From contig NZ_CP024848.1 of the NCBI RefSeq assembly GCF_003352005.1, forward strand, positions 629,001 through 693,000: 64,000 nt of DNA, written 5' to 3'. A program made the translations under genes and the position numbers. Positions 63,783 to 64,000 of the stretch are shown piece after piece; the first letter of the stretch is position 1, and the number at the start of each line of letters is the position of its first letter. This stretch comes from Oceanobacillus zhaokaii (lineage in GTDB: Bacteria > Bacillota > Bacilli > Bacillales > Amphibacillaceae). The notes beneath the pieces are model-generated. The model did no database searches and was not told where the DNA came from. It worked only from the letters and a program-made list of their open reading frames with translations.

Positions 63783-64000
63783 TTACCATTCCACAGATGC
63801 ACTCGAGATCCGTTTGACTCCCCGAATTGCTGCTATATCCTCTACAAGTTTCTGCATTGCAAGGTTCTTTTGTTTTGCTTCTATCATAATGTCAAAGTCC
63901 TGATTAAGCTCCTTAGCCATCTTTAAGAAGGGAAGAACGAAGTCTAAAGAAACAAAATCGGCATGGGAACGGTAGGCATTCTCAGATTTTGGTGAAGAAA
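63783..64000 (-). CDS. Second UvsE-type gene, C-terminal end only
   Basis: Minus-strand frame open to the window edge and ending at 63783. It reads SSPKSENAYRSHADFVSLDF, then DFDIMIEAKQKNLAMQKLVE and ends in KRISSASVEW. SSPKSENAYRSHADFV aligns with SSPKSDNAFRHHSDYV of the neighbouring UvsE, and IMIEAKQK with CMIEAKWK. The two are diverged paralogues (well under half identical after that block), so this is not a recent tandem copy. Window cuts off about 240 residues. Confidence 0.88.
   Translation of the reverse strand, partial: SSPKSENAYRSHADFVSLDFVLPFLKMAKELNQDFDIMIEAKQKNLAMQKLVEDIAAIRGVKRISSASVEW

Overview
The window reads as the chromosome of a low-GC, endospore-forming member of the Bacillaceae. 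Gene order at the left end (tsaB, rimI, tsaD, ydiF, rex, ydiL-type protease, groES, groEL) matches the Bacillus subtilis ydi/groESL region. Sporulation-linked genes are scattered through the window: cdaS, a SleL/YaaH-type cortex hydrolase, CotF-type coat proteins and a SASP-like small gene. An Oceanobacillus/Virgibacillus-like or related genus is plausible, but I cannot fix the species from sequence alone.

1-10.9 kb is core genome: t6A tRNA-modification genes (tsaB end, rimI, tsaD), a dense cluster of DnaA-box-like sites after tsaD, a rodA-type SEDS protein, a CNNM/HlyC transporter, the ABC-F protein YdiF, the redox repressor Rex with a Rex-box-like operator, a CPBP protease, a long Bacillaceae intergenic repeat, and CIRCE-controlled groESL.

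10.9-18.1 kb, directly after groEL, is an integration scar zone. It holds two decayed copies of an integrase 3' end about 5.5 kb apart, four related GCTAAC palindromes, and pseudogene fragments (alcohol dehydrogenase, PepSY). Intact genes among them are a CBS protein, cdaS, a GMC oxidoreductase and a nucleotidyltransferase. 18.1-33.3 kb is mixed accessory sequence: a class II triterpene cyclase, a DUF2515 protein, a polysaccharide deacetylase, a short-chain dehydrogenase, remnants of a CWB2 wall protein and of a phage gene, a YusW-like lipoprotein, a frameshifted SleL-like hydrolase, a HAD phosphatase, an OFA-family transporter, and a pair of related loci with short leader peptides next to a CD3324-family regulator.

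33.4-41.8 kb is the most distinctive system: a linear azol(in)e-containing peptide (LAP/TOMM) cluster of the heterocycloanthracin/sonorensin family. It has an 81-residue precursor with 11 regularly spaced cysteines in a Cys-Phe-Xaa tandem core, a leader-binding ThiF-like F protein, a YcaO cyclodehydratase with a zinc-type N-terminal domain and a Pro-rich C-terminus, and a double-domain SagB-type dehydrogenase. An S9 prolyl-oligopeptidase-family peptidase lies just upstream and could be a maturation or immunity protease (inference). No dedicated exporter is visible.

42-64 kb carries two CotF-type coat genes, an ATP-grasp ligase plus M20 deacylase pair, a MazG-like pyrophosphohydrolase, a short UvrA paralogue, a YetF-type membrane protein, a complete polar amino-acid ABC transporter, a thioredoxin-like protein, a glucose/sorbosone-dehydrogenase-like beta-propeller, small spore-type genes, an APC permease, a LysE exporter, an MHS-type transporter, and two tandem UV-damage endonuclease (UvsE) genes, the second cut by the window edge.
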